Origin: Silene conica
Taxonomy: Eukaryota; Streptophyta; Magnoliopsida; Caryophyllales; Caryophyllaceae
Length of the DNA stretch: 64,000 nt
Direction: 5' to 3'
Assembly: GCA_029255685.2 (NCBI GenBank)
Contig: CM055312.2
Location: forward strand, 53,106,202-53,170,201
Shown here: in pieces, positions 35,453 through 48,055 of the stretch
Layout of the letters: each line of letters begins with the position of its first letter
How positions within the stretch are numbered: position 1 is the first letter of the stretch
The notes under the pieces: generated by a model
What the model saw: only the letters and a program-made list of their open reading frames with translations
Databases searched by the model: none
Told to the model about the DNA's origin: nothing
Translations under genes and position numbers: made by a program

Positions 35453-37372
35453 CAAGGCCACAAAAATTTTACTATTGTGATTTTCATAAGATGTTTTCAA
35501 ATCGTTTTTTTCGAACCGTTTGTTGTTCACGGCCGTGTGCCCGTTTTGTGAGAAATCGATCATGTTTGTCGATTTTGATTTGCATATTGTTGATTAATCG
35601 ATATTTTTAGCAATATGTGAATAATTTGTTGTTGTTTTTTGTTTATTTACACGTTTTAAATCAAGCACATTTACAAGTTTTTTTTTACAACAACACGTCA
35701 TTCGATGCAGCCTTGCTGTTACTCGATCGAGTAACCCCGTTACTCGATCGAGTACTTTTTGGCTCGATCGAACGTTTTGGATTCTACGAACGAGCGAATT
35801 ACTACTCGTTCGTAGTCTGCCTCGTTGACCCGTCACTCGATCGAGACTTGCTGTACTCGATCGAGTGACTATGTTCCTCGATCGAACTCGTTTTAAATCG
35901 ATCGAGCAGTTTTCTGATATTTTTCATTTTCTGAAAATCTTTGTGTTCTGGAAACTGTTTTGGGCTCGATCGAGTACCGCAGTTACTCGATCGAGAAAAA
36001 CTCATCTGTCAAGGTTACTCGATCGAGTACCCTAGTGACTCGATCGAGCAACCCTGTTTTGGCAGGATTTCGAAAATAAAATTTTGTTTTTATTTTCTTT
36101 TGGCCCATGGTAATATACTATGTACGGAAATAGTATATTAACACATGTGAAACGGTTCACACTCGATAGCTACATATTATTTTAAAGCGGTTTAAAATAA
36201 TGGATTATGAGTTTATTAAAATTTATGTGTATAAAACGGTTTAATCACATAATTTTAATCCCGTTGGGTGGTTTGATAAAATTTATTAAACATGATAACG
36301 GTATTATGCCACGAATGAATTTGTTTTAGTTGATGCATTTTATTTATCGTTTGTTGAATGCTTTTACAAGGTCTTTAATTTTTGCAAACGGTTGTAACTT
36401 AGTGTGGCCTTAGTAGATTGTGTTTCCGTAATGATGGAACATACTTTTGGTTGTAATTTTGAGATCTCGCATCCCCGTTTTGTTTTCCCCTTGTAATTAC
36501 TTTTGTATTTAAATTAGAATGTAAATAGATTTATATTTGTAATTTAAATTAGTAATTTTGAGAAGACCAAAGACGGAGACCGGATGCTCACTCCCGCTGC
36601 AAAGACCAAGATGGAACATCAAGACAAGCTTCTCGGGTCCAACGGTGGATTCGAAATTGTTTTAATGTTTATTTTGTTAGGATAGGCCACACTAGGACTT
36701 TTATTTACGTTTATTGCTTTCTTTTATGCTTTCATCGGTAATAGTTTGCATCATTTTCCGCCTAAAACCAAACCACTTAAAACATGCCTGAAAACTGACT
36801 CATGTAGAGGTTACGCGTTAGTTTTCTTTGACATACAGATGTCACTTGTCTTTTTAAGCCATCACTTAATTTTATTCATTCACGGAAATGCTAGTTTTTA
36901 GTTCACTTAAAATGAATAAATACAAGTTGATGAGGTCTTCCTCGTATAACCAAAAATTGAGATTAGTCTTTATAAATCAGACTCCCATGAATCCCTTCTT
37001 CGTCGGTAGGCATACTATGACCCCTTCTACGTCGGTTAAGTGGGAACAGATGATTTATTTTATCTCAACATTATGGTCACTAGATACTATCTAGCAACTA
37101 TGATGGACTAAAAGATGAGATTTACGAAAATCTATCGACCAAGAGTTCTAACGGTAGAACTAGCCAAGCAGTTGGCTTATCAATTTACGGAAATTGAGTC
37201 TTGGGATCGTTTATATAATTCTTGAGGGAGATCAATTAGATAAATGCATGAGTCTACGAGTTTAAATTTAATTTAAAATAGACTTAAATCACAACGACGA
37301 GTTGCTTATATCGTTTTCTTTTTATCTTCCTTTCAGTGTAGAACACGAACAAATTTAAACTGCTAATAACAA
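35453..37372 (+). mobile_element. Copia-3 untranslated leader
   Basis: Non-coding leader of 1.9 kb. Its first part holds the CTCGATCGAG cluster. The second part shares the agacggag-type block with Copia-2 and includes a cactaggacttttatt stretch before gag. The short ORFs on both strands follow from the palindromic repeats and are not genes. Confidence 0.7.
35721..36050 (+). repeat. cluster of about ten ACTCGATCGAGT palindromes
   Basis: Copies or one-base variants of ACTCGATCGAGT begin near 35721, 35742, 35763, 35835, 35854, 35876, 35897, 35964, 35984, 36017 and 36038. Several are paired about 20 bp apart. The motif is a perfect 12-bp palindrome. Similar GGTCGATCGACC palindromes occur in unrelated elements at 47870-48050 and 48904-54660. 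Confidence 0.92.
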
Positions 37373-38320
37373 ATGGCTGGTCAAGACCCAATGCCAAGTG
37401 CCACGCTAGCACGAGAATTCTGGCTTAAAGCCTTCATGGACTCCATGAATCACTCTACTAGACTGAAGAATGATGGGTCAAACTTCTCGGACTGGGAGGC
37501 AGCATTACGGAATGCTGCTATTGCTGACGGAAAGCTCAAATACTTGACTGAGCCCATTCCGGCACACCCAGGAACTTCAGCTAGAGCTGCCGAAGTTCGC
37601 GCTCATAGCGACTTCGTCATGGAAGCGGATGCGTTAAAGAACGTACTTATCTATGCAATGGAATCCAATTTGCAAAGACGCTTCATTTTCCACGGTGCAA
37701 ACAAGATTTTCACCACGCTCACAATGAATTCCCGAAAGCTCCGAGAATCGTTTCTTATGAGCATACCTGTCGCTTTTTTGACGCGAAACTCCAGAAGGGC
37801 CAAGCTGTTAGCCCACATATTCTTAACATGATTGAGAATATCGAGAAACTGGAGACCTTAAACTGCAAGATCAGTGAGAACATAATCGTTGATCGAATGC
37901 TTCATTCGCTTCATGATGGTTTCACCCTTTTTAGGGCCAACTATTACATGAACGACATGAAGAAGACTCCTCATAAGCTCCACTCACTTCTCGTACAGAC
38001 CGAGAAGGATCTGAAATTGAGTGGGAGCATGAAGCAGGATGTTCTCATGATCTCCAGCAAAGGTAAAGGGAAAGGGAAAGCTTAAGGCGACCTAGCGGTA
38101 GGTAAGCCAAAGTTCAAGAAGTCAGGATTTGCTAAGAGTGGGCCCGGTGAGTCAAGCAACTCACAGGGTAAGACAAAGAGCAAGGATACAAGCATGGAAT
38201 GCCACCATTGCCACAAGACTGGGCATTGGAGACGCACGTGCCCCGTGTATCGCGAGGACATTAAGGCAGGCCGCGTTACTCCTGTTGGTATGTCTTCTTC
38301 TTCTTTTATTCACATGATTG
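37373..38320 (+). pseudogene. Copia-3 gag
   Basis: ATG at 37373. Capsid region with NDGSNFSDWEAALRNAAIAD and ALKNVLIYAMESNLQRRF, a frameshift near 37735, then IENIEKLETLNCKISENIIV and a basic linker (SSKGKGKGKA) ended by TAA at 38083. The knuckle CHHCHKTGHWRRTC (about 38197-38238) lies in the following open frame. Homologous to the Copia-2 gag at 33254, which shows the two elements are of one lineage. Would form particles and package element RNA if intact. Confidence 0.85.
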
Positions 38321-38640
38321 AGATTAACCATGCAAGTTACGGAACTTGTGTACTAGATACTGGTTGTGGTTCTCATCAATGTAATCATGTGCAGGGCCTC
38401 CGAAACCTCAAGCCCCTCATAATGGGTGAGGTTGACCTGCGTGTCGGGAATGGAGCACGAGTTGCTGCAGTCTCGAGGGGAACATACGTGATCCAGCTTC
38501 CTAGTGGATTTGAGTTATCATTGTATAACTGTTAATATGTTCCTAGTTTATCAAAAAACATTATTTTTGTTTCTGCACTTAACAAACTTGGATTTTCATT
38601 TGTAATAGAGAATAATAACTGTATTTTCTCATTACACGAT
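38321..38640 (+). pseudogene. Copia-3 protease
   Basis: Reads CVLDTGCGSHQCNHVQGL: the Copia protease active site (D-T/S-G-x-x-x-H) with a cysteine where alanine is usual. It continues with LRVGNGARVAAVSRGTY, a typical flap-side sequence, and stops at TAA 38533. Homology continues past the stop. Confidence 0.78.
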
Positions 38641-39800
38641 ATGATTTATGGCAAGGCAGTTTCCAATGTTTTAGATCAAACCACCGAAATATTACACGTG
38701 AATAACAAGAAGTTAAAGGTTGGTGACAAAGGTCAAACCTACCTATGGCACTGCCGTATGAGACATATAAATGAGAAACGCGTAAAACAACTCATACAGA
38801 ATAAAGCTATCTCGGCCTTTGATTTCGAATCATATGGCACGTGCGAATCATGTCTCATTGGTAAGATGACTCGTATTTCCTTCAAAGGTGTTGGAATGCG
38901 CGCTGCCGACCTATTAGGACTCATACATACGGATGTATGTGGCCCTATGTCGATCAACGCACGAGAAGGCTATAGGTATTTCATCACTTTCACGGATGAT
39001 TTGAGTAGATATGGCTATGTCTACTTAATGAAACATAAAAGTGAATCCTTTGACAAGTTCAAAGAATACCAGAATCGGGTATAGAACCAACTGGGTAGAA
39101 AGATTAAAACGCTACGATCTGATCGTGGTGGCGAGTATCTTTCTCATGAGTTTGATCAACACCTTAAAGACTGTGGCATCGTTCTACAGTTGACTCCACC
39201 TAGAACACCACAATTAAATGGTGTGTCCGAACGGAGAAATCGAACTCTACTTTATATGGTTCGATCCATGATGAGTCACACCGTTGTGCCTGATTCATTG
39301 TGGGGCTATGCTCTTCTGTCAGCCGCTCTAATACTTAACCGAAGTCCGTCTAAAGCTGTTGATAAGACTCCATACGAGTTATGGAAGGGAACGGTCCCTA
39401 ACTTGTCCTTTATTCGGGTTTGGGGCTAAGAAGCTTATGTCAAATGGAGACACGAGGACAAGCTCGGCCCGCGATCGGTCAAGACATACTTTATAGGTTA
39501 TCCAAAAGGAACTTTTGGTCATTACTTCTACTCGCCAACCGAACAACATGTTTTTGTTGCGGCTAGTGCGACGTTTTTAGAGAAAGAATTTCTCGAGAAC
39601 AAGTCGAGTAATAGAACCTTCGATCTATCGGAGATTCAAGAACCAACTACCGAGCAACCATTGGAGAAAGCGGTTCCTTCAACCTCGGCTGCGGTAGATA
39701 TTCCTGAGGAACCTAGGAGGTCGGGAAGAGTCTCTATTCCTCCGGACAGATACATTGGTATGGTAGAGGAACATGACATAGATGACATCTTACTCCTATA
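38641..39800 (+). pseudogene. Copia-3 integrase
   Basis: GAG-pre-integrase and integrase of Ty1/copia type. The HHCC zinc finger is visible as WHCRMRHI with CESCLIGK. The DDE core shows HTDVCGPM, FTDDLSRYGYVYLMK, then after TAG at 39082 SDRGGEYLS and the glutamate in GVSERRNRT. Conserved downstream sequence includes PSKAVDKTPYELWKG and a TAA in the GCEAYV-type motif at 39427. The nonsense codons interrupt an otherwise well-preserved domain. The enzyme would insert the cDNA and make the 5-bp duplication seen. Confidence 0.88.
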
Positions 39801-41325
39801 GGGTAATGAACCCACAACCTATAAAGGTGCCCTGACTAGTTCCGACTCAAAGCTATGGCTAGAAGCCATGCAATCCGAGATGGACTCCGTGTATGAGAAC
39901 AACGTGTGGGATCTTGTGGACCTACCTGCAAAGGTACGCCCCCTTCAATGCAAATGACTTTACAAGATAAAGCATGTCGTGGAAGGACAACAAGATATTC
40001 ACAAGGCACGACTAGTTGCTAAAGGTTTCACCCAAGTGCCAGGCTTGCACTACGATGAAATCTTTGCACCCGTAGTCATGCTACGTTCCATTCGAATTAT
40101 CTTAGCGATTGCCGCATTTCATGACTATGAAATCTGGTAGATGGATGTTAAAACCGCCTTTTTAAACGGTTATTTGGAGGAAGAGTTGTACATGGTACAG
40201 CCCGAGGGTTTTATTGATCCTGAACATCCTAAGAAGGTTTGCAAGCTTAAGCGTTCCATTTATGGACTTAAGCAAGCATCACGGAGTTGTAATCATTGTT
40301 TCGACCAAGTGATAAAAGAGAATGGTTTCATTCAATCAGTCGAGGAACCATGTCTCTATATCAAGTCGAGTGGGAGCAAGATTGTCTTCCTAGTATTGTA
40401 TGTCGATGACATACTCTTGATTGGGAATGACATACCTCTCCTATCTTCGGTTAAAGCATGGTTGAAAAACCATTTCCAGATGAAAGATCTGGGAGAGGCA
40501 TAAATAATTTTGGGCATCCGTATCTCCAGGGATAGATCACGACGGATATTGTCTCTCAGTCAGGAGTCTTATATAGAAAAGATTATAGAGAGATTCAGCA
40601 TGACGAACTCCAAGAAAGGATTACTTCCTATGGCTACTGGGCTTCACTTGAGCAAGCCTCGAGAAGCTAAGACATTGGAAAAGACAAAGCGCATGAATCG
40701 GATTCCTTACGCTTCGGCTATAGGATCGATCATGTATGCCATGACATGCACACGTCCAGACGTTGCATATGCATTGAGTATGACAAGTCGAATCCAAGCA
40801 CATCCAGGTGAACAACACTGGATGGCCGTGAAAAACATTCTTAAGTACCTACGGAGGACTAAAGATTGGGGATTGACTTATGGAGGCGACACGACGCTTT
40901 ACGCCACTGGTTACGCAGATGCTAGCTTCCAAACAGATCGAGATGACTCGAAATCTCAGTCTGGATTCGTTTTTACTCTTAATGGCGCTGCTGTCAGCTG
41001 GAAAAGTTCTAAACAAAGTGTTACAGCAGATTCTACAACTGAGTCCGAGTACTATGCCGCTTCGGAAGCAGCTAAGAAAACAATATGGATGCGTCAATTC
41101 TTACAAGGACTATCAGTAGTGTCTAGTTCGAATGACTCGATCACCGTTTATTGTGACAATAAAGGTGTCAACTTCCAAGCTAAGGAGCCTAAGTCTAGTA
41201 ACAAGTCTAGACATGTACAACGGAAAGCTCATCTAATCAGAGATTACGTAGAGCAAAAGGAGATATTTATCGATAAGATCGCTACGGATGACAACATAGC
41301 AGATCCTCTCACTAAAGTATTATGA
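39801..41325 (+). pseudogene. Copia-3 reverse transcriptase and RNase H
   Basis: RT starts around LWLEAMQSEMDSVYENNVW and continues through [25 protein letters not shown] and the catalytic [12 protein letters not shown]. RNase H follows with ATGYADASFQTDRDDSKSQS, STTESEYYAASEA, YCDNKGV and the ending DNIADPLTKVL. The frame is cut by TAG (39799), TGA (39955), TAG (40138) and TAA (40501). Comparison with the usual motifs suggests Q to stop at 40138, where MDVKTAF is normally preceded by Q, and W to stop at 39955. Catalytic residues are retained. The last codon is followed by a 0.85-kb non-coding 3' region. Confidence 0.92.
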
Positions 41326-42179
41326 CGTGATAAGCATGAAGGACACGTTAATTCCATGGGAATTAAACGTGTTCCTAAGTTGTAGTACTCTTTTATGAAT
41401 TCATTTTATAATTCATTTTCTTGTGTACTCTATTACAACCTCATCGTTATGATATTTTATGTTTTGTTTTTCATGTGGAATTGTACGACAATTTTCAACA
41501 CCACAAAGTGAACTGATTAACATTACATCGTTTTTGGTCCTTGATTACCCACTTGAGCTGATAACTCAGGTAATCATTTTGTGACGTTGGTTGATGGTGG
41601 GTTCAACGAGCCATAAGTCAAACAGTTGATTGACTAATCACAAAGGCGAGTTAAACAGATATCTCGTAGGACACACCGTGACAACGTTATGGAGTCCTAA
41701 ATGTTATATAACATTAGGTGCCAGGTCGTGGATAGGACCTTCATAGTGTTCCTTAGAGTCGATTCTTTTGACTTTCAAATGTCTCTTGAGATTAAGGCAG
41801 ATTTTGGGTAACTTTGGTTTCTTTCCCACGGTCTTCCGTAACAGGGGCCAAGAGGATTTTTTTTCTGGGTTATTTCATGCTGCGCTTACATCTGCAGGAT
41901 TCGAGTTGAGGAAAATATCCAAACCCTTATCAGGATTTTATCATTTCTCAGGGCCACTCGAGGAGTAGTAACTAAAATGCATGGCCATGCTTGAATACAG
42001 ATTCGTTTTATCAGTTAAGTTACTCTCTAGTCGGGGAAACCACTCTTGATACAGATCGCTTGTAGAATACAACCTTTGCGAATGCGGATTTGCAAATTGT
42101 TTTACATTGAGTGGGAGAAATTTTAAAAGGATATGAGAGTCGGTTATCGCACCTACACTTGTACGGACAAGTGGGAGTT
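41326..42179 (+). mobile_element. Copia-3 3' internal region, hairpin and polypurine tract
   Basis: Non-coding sequence resembling the Copia-2 3' region in layout (ggccactcgaggag, cgtggataggacc-like blocks, gagtgggaga). The hairpin CACTTGT-ACGG-ACAAGTG lies at 42156-42173 and overlaps the tract aagtgggag right before the 3' LTR. Confidence 0.75.
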
Positions 42180-43250
42180 TGTTGGAGCTGGTGTCCTCCA
42201 CATGTAGTGTGATAACGTCATTGCACATACACTTGTACGGACAAGTGGGAGATTGTTGGGGCTGGTGTCCTTGACAGTTAGTACAATGACTTATTAAATC
42301 TCCTAAAGGATCACAAGGGCATACTTTGGTATTATTATCAGTTGATCCACGTTTATCAATAACGGTTGGCTTGCTAGATAAGTTTGACTTTATTGTCATA
42401 CGGATGGCGGTGATCAACTGGTCCCTATACGTCACACCATAGGACACGTTTGAGAGATGTGAAGGTATGAAAATACAGTCACATTTATGCTGAATACGAC
42501 TAAACAGTTAGTCAGAGGTATTGACTATTAAATTAGTCAATAAGATGTTGAGATAATTATTTAATACGAATTAAATAATTTTAGCTAATACGGATTACAT
42601 GATTAATTCGTAAATTAAAAATAAACGGTTATATTTAATTAAATATTGAATTCGTGTATTAATATAAGCATTTATATTGATTGATTTAATTATACAATAT
42701 CGTAATTTTCTTATCAGACCATTATTAATGTATCGACTGCATTAATATCTGATAACATGTATACGATTTATAATTAAAACCCGCGGATTATATATTAGCA
42801 TTAGGGTCGAATCACACGTTAGAATAAGGTGAGAGTGGAAAGCCCACTCTCACCCTATGACTCGGCCTGCCGTGTAGGGTTACAAAAGGAGAGTAATTCT
42901 CCTTTTGTCAACTACGGGTAATTCATATTTACAAACATTAGGGTTTTTGAGAGCAGCTTTCTCCAGAAAACCTAGATCTCACATCTAAAACTCACAAAAG
43001 CTCTCCCCATATTGCAAGGCAATTGGAGAGTATTTCTAGCACACGCGACATCATCTCAGACGGGTCTTGGGTGCAAGTTATAGGAGGGAATTTCTATTAA
43101 TTCCTGTTCTTAGGCCATTCCCGTTAGGACCTAAGGTTGTGCATCCTTTCCTTTCGTTTTTATGTTTTTCATCTTATGACTATATTCACATGTGTAAATT
43201 CTCGTTATAATCCTGTAATTCTATGGGTGAATATACGGAAATTCCCCACA
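42180..43250 (+). repeat. Copia-3 3' LTR
   Basis: TGTTGGAGCTGG to TTCCCCACA, 1071 bp. It contains the same internal 74-bp duplication of hairpin, polypurine tract and LTR start (hairpin at 42230-42247, inner start at 42254). Confidence 0.92.
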
Positions 43251-46201
43251 GTTAATTTAGAAATTTTAAAACCATGTTGGATTCCTTGTTAGACAAGGAA
43301 AGTTAGTCCTTGAACAATTGTTGTGTTGGATATTATGGTGGCTTGGTTTTCAACCCAAGTCCTATCGGTTTTTTATATTATGTTCTTAATTAATCATTTA
43401 AACACTTGCAAATCACAAACATAAAATTGAATTGATTATCATATTTCAATGTATGATCATTGAAAACGAATAGTATGGGATACTTATGTCGAAAAACAAT
43501 CATAAAGAAATTGAGTTTAGAACTCAAAAGTTATTAACCGCCCAAACTTTAAAACTAATTGTCAAATATTTTTCCAATTTATCTCATAAAAGGTCACTAA
43601 TAAGATTATGTGACACACACAAACCGATATCAAAGTCATTGCTTGTGGCTTAGTGGCTATCTTTGGTAATAATATGAAATTATTATTACAAAAATAGAGT
43701 GGGAGAAATTTTAAAAGCCACAATAGGAAATGATTTTGAAAAACACAATACATATGATCTATTGAAGAATAGTAGGATTTATTGTGTTTTGGTTGTTTGA
43801 AAGATTGAGAAGATAGATTAAATTGTGGATGGGATCTACGATTAAGAAATCTACGCCTTATAATCTAAACGTCGCTCCTCAGGGAATACTTTAAGAAAGA
43901 GTTCTAAAAGTTACTGAGGATATTCTGTATCTATCTAAGGATAGAGGGATCTACGACGACGACCCTTGGGAGATACTTTAAGAAAGAGTTCTTAAAGTTA
44001 ATAAGGAAAGAGTCTATCCATGGATGAGATCCATGATAGAGTTCTCGCACACTATAAGATAAGATAAATGTGAGGAAACTGAAAGTTTCGCTCGCACATG
44101 ATTTCACTATAAGATTAGATTCTTATATGCACTACACAAGGACACTAGAAGGAAAGATATTTCAAAAGATCTTGCAAAAGCACAAGAAGATGTTCTTGGA
44201 TTTAGATGGTGATCTAAATGTGCCGATGCAAATTTTGAAGACCATGAAATTTAAAAGGTGTATATGCTAATAAATGAGATTTATTAAGAGTAGCATAGGA
44301 AGACATGTAGATGTCTGTAGTTTACAAAGTTAGTGGGTAACTTTGTTGAAACTAGTAATATGATTCATGGAGAATGAATTCAGTAAACTCTAAAACCTCT
44401 TTTCAAAAGGGTATTTGAAAGGGATATGCTTATTAGCATATATGATTTTCTCCCAACCATCATCAATTCATTAAATGTTGAGGAACATAGAATTGAGTGG
44501 GAGCTTTATGATTAACGGTTTAATATAAAGTTCAATGGGAGTTTCGCACCAGGATTTGAACCTATTAAGTCATTAGAGGATGACTTCGGAATTTTCAGAT
44601 TCAGGCAAGAACAAGAGTTCAGTGGGAGTAAAAGTTATCTAAAACGACTCATTGCTCGTTTAGAATGAGGCATTAATACATCTGAGAAGTATACGAGTTT
44701 TCAATTCTAGATGACAAATTGATATGATTTAAATCTAATTAACATGGGATGTTTGGTTAATTAAGATTGTAAAAGACGTCTTGTTTATTAGTATTAAGGT
44801 TGTTCATAGAGATGAAGATAGAATTACCTTGATGAGATCATGGAAATTTATCGAACCTTAAGTACTATATTTTACTTGTTTTAATTACTAATGATTCCGC
44901 CATTAGTATAATCGTGTAAAGTTAGATGTATACCTTCTTGCAGGATAACCTGTTTAAAGGGTTTTCAAATCAATGATTAAGCCATAATGAATTGTCAAAG
45001 TATTCTCCAATGGAGATGATAAACAATTCAAAATTTTGGAAGATAACTTAGTCGTGTGGTAAAAGGTTTACAACGACTCATGTTCCAAGATATTAAATAA
45101 AGATTTAAGTAAATCTTTGGCTTACATTCATTGACAATGCATCTAAATGACTTGTAATTTAACTACATGGTTATCACAAGATTCTACAAACTATATAAGT
45201 TCATTATAATTATGTGAAAGCATTTTTGTAACTGGGAGTTACATCATGCACATGATTCACTAGTCATGGGATGGCTTATCTCTTTCAGGTCAAAGAGCAT
45301 ATATATGGACCTGATCCATAAACTGAACGCTTATGCAAATCGTGTTATCAAGATAACCCGAAATGAGGATAATTACAATTCTAGATAGTGTTGGTGAGAC
45401 ACTTAAGCTAATTGTAAATTAAACAGTGATCAAGAGTTGACCACTTGGATAGGGTAATCCACTAATCGTTTGAGTTATTTATAACTCACCCAAGGTTCAT
45501 GTAGTATTCAAATGGGATGGTAAGACCATATTGAACCCCATTAAAGTGAATTGAATTATCATGACCTCGCCCCTGGTAGCTTGAATGAGGTGACGTCTCA
45601 AAGCAACTAGATGAGTGATGCGATTGATGACAAGTTCAATTGTCATAGAGTCATGCGGGATGACTAGTCGATCACCTAGGCAAGGACATGTTAAGATACA
45701 TTTGTCGGGCTAATGACCGCTGATAGAGCTCTGGCTTTTCTTTCTAAACATTGTCTGGTCGTGACGGGAGTTTCTATCGTGTTTCACATGAGTCAATTCT
45801 TGGACTAATGACTATTAGCCTAAGGTGGCATAGTTTTCAGATTAACTTTGATTTGTGTCCTAACACCTTCGCAACTAGGGTTTACAAAGACATATTTTGG
45901 GTTATGATGGGCTATGCCAGCCGAAGAGAATAGGTCGATTAAGAATTATCCACCCCTTTTCAGGGTTGAGAAATATCTCTAGGCCACTCGAGGAGAAAAA
46001 TAACTAGAAATGCGTGGCCACGCTCGAAAGGTATCTATGGTAGATAATTCTGGTCAGATAGTTATAACTCCTGATCGAGAAAAACCACTCTAGATAAGAT
46101 CAATTGCAAGTACGACCTGAGATGATGTATTGCATTGAGTGGGAGATAGTAATAGGACAAGAGAATTGGTAACGCACACTTGTCGCGGACAAGTGGGAGA
46201 T
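43251..46201 (+). mobile_element. Copia-2 3' internal region, second copy
   Basis: Begins with the right TSD GTTAA (43251-43255) and continues the Copia-2 sequence. No protease, integrase, RT or RNase H can be read on either strand over 2.9 kb, so the unit goes from gag to 3' region without pol. It shows several agtgggag motifs (43696, 44495, 44620, 46137), an imperfect direct repeat of about 90 bp at 43828-44010 (tactttaagaaagagttct), and the hairpin at 46177-46195 with polypurine tract at its end. Confidence 0.7.
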
Positions 46202-47287
46202 TGTTGGAGGTAGTGTCCTCGACAATAATGCGTTGACATAATTAAATCTCATTTGAATGAAACACAACTGGGAAGTCGACTGATCAACATTTACCGATAA
46301 TGATTGGTTGTCTAGAGCTTGACATTATCGTCATATGATGGTTGTGATCAGTTGATCCCTTAAGGTCATATCTTTAGGCAATTCCGTCTCAATGGAATAT
46401 TTAATTAAATCGTATCGGATACGAATTAATTAATAACTAGAAATTATGATATTACATTTTTATAAAATTATGATATTACATTTAAATCTTATAAATTTGT
46501 GAATTATGGATTTTAAAGAGTTAAAATTGCATAATTAACAAATTGGTTCATGTGTTATGAGACATGTGTGACATGTTACAAATTAACACAATTGACAAAG
46601 TTAAAATTAAGTCCATTTAAATTTCATTTCAGCCGTGTATATGTATGTCGGTGTAGTGTTTGTGTGCAAGTAAGTGCATAATGATTATGTGTCTCACACA
46701 TAAAGAATCTTGTAAGGCATCTTGCATACTTTGTGTAAGAATAAGAAAGCCATGCATTGGCTCTCTTGGCTTGCTATAGCCGGCCAAATGCCTGCTTATG
46801 GAGCATTATTTTGCTCCATACATAACACACTATACACTACATGCAAACTAGTTTTTTTATGGTTGTTTTTGCTAAAAACACACATCTTATATATATATCT
46901 CATTCTCATTACTCTTAGGAAATAGTTTTCTAAGTGGAGTAAAGCATTTCTCATACTAATAATATTAAGAGTAATATTATTATTAATTCTAGTATACTAA
47001 TATCAATTTACTAGTAATAAAATTGATTTTAGCTTGAGATCGGGTCCTTGATAAGAGCTTTTGGAGACGATTTCATTATAAATCGTTCTAAGGGTATTTC
47101 GGTTTCTTGAAGACTCATTAATAGGTGATTATTGAGTATAAACCTTCTGAAACCAATGTAAGGACATTCATCCTTCTTATGTAATCATCATGCATGCATA
47201 AGATCTAGTTAAGTTTTAATGACTAAACTTAAAGAAACAAAACTCATATGAGATATGAGCTCATAAACTGAAATATGATTTCTAACA
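46202..47287 (+). repeat. Copia-2 LTR3
   Basis: TGTTGGAGGTAG to TTTCTAACA, 1086 bp, complete and uninterrupted. It is followed by gtggc and the Copia-1 reverse transcriptase, so this is the right edge of Copia-2 inside Copia-1. The left target duplication was lost with the deletion at 27415. Confidence 0.82.
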
Positions 47288-47594
47288 GTGGCGACATGAA
47301 AAAAATGGGTAATTAAACAATTAGATGTGAACAACGCATTTTTACACGGAGATTTGGAGGAAGAAGTCTACAAGCGCATTCCACAAGGGTTCGATAGAAG
47401 TGACCGAAAGGAGGTATAGTAAATTACAAAAGTCCTTATACGGTCTAAAACAAGCTTCTCGTAATTGGTTTTCTAAGCTCACCGAATTCCTACAAAGCTA
47501 GGGTTTTGTTCAATCATGGGCGGATTATTCTTTGTTTACACTTGACAAAGATGGGATCTTTATTGGAGTTCTTGTATATGTTGACGTTATGGTG
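47288..47594 (+). pseudogene. Copia-1 reverse transcriptase, N-terminal half
   Basis: Reads [20 protein letters not shown], then after a frameshift [12 protein letters not shown] and LDKDGIFIGVLVYVDVM. The catalytic YVDD has become YVDV. The fragment is cut by the solo LTR insertion at 47600; the rest of the polymerase resumes at 61810. Confidence 0.85.
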
Positions 47595-47871
47595 GTAGTT
47601 GATGCGTGCATTTTACATAGAACTTTTAGGCCTTTTTAGCACGCATTTACATGCTTATTTCGTAGTGTTTTACTACAATTGTCCCCCCGAATAGTCTACT
47701 TTGATTTATTTTGTTTTATTTGCAGATACGAGTCGGATAAACGGAACCCGACCGACTTTTGGCCCATTTTGTGCTTATATGACAGAATTGGAATAGTCTT
47801 GTCATCTCGAAATACGTAAAGCTATTCTAAGGAAAGAAAAGACGAATTAAAGCTGCCAAGGAACAAAAGCG

Positions 47872-48055
47872 TTCGATCGAACACTCTAAATGCTCTATTG
47901 AAATAAATTGTTGGGAAAACAGTCGATCGAGAGATCTAAAAATGCTTGATCGACCGGATACCGAATATTCACTCGATCGAGACTTCAATTACTCGATCGA
48001 GCATCCTCCAAAGAATTTTCACTCGATCGAGGACTATGTTTATTCGATCGAGTGA
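47872..48055 (+). repeat. cluster of TCGATCGA palindromes in the solo LTR
   Basis: Seven copies around a TCGATCGA core (some with one base changed) near 47873, 47921, 47950, 47970, 47993, 48021 and 48042, several in the full form ACTCGATCGAG. Confidence 0.88.

Larger units (their letters stand above)
34366..43250 (+). mobile_element. Copia-3, complete LTR retrotransposon
   Basis: Complete 8.9-kb Ty1/copia element with 1073-bp and 1071-bp LTRs, a primer-binding site, a leader, gag, protease, integrase, reverse transcriptase, RNase H in Copia order, a polypurine tract and a perfect GTTAA duplication. By eye about 30 differences separate the LTRs, about 97% identity, so it is a fairly recent insertion. 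It sits inside the gag-only Copia-2, whose sequence resumes at 43256. Confidence 0.93.
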
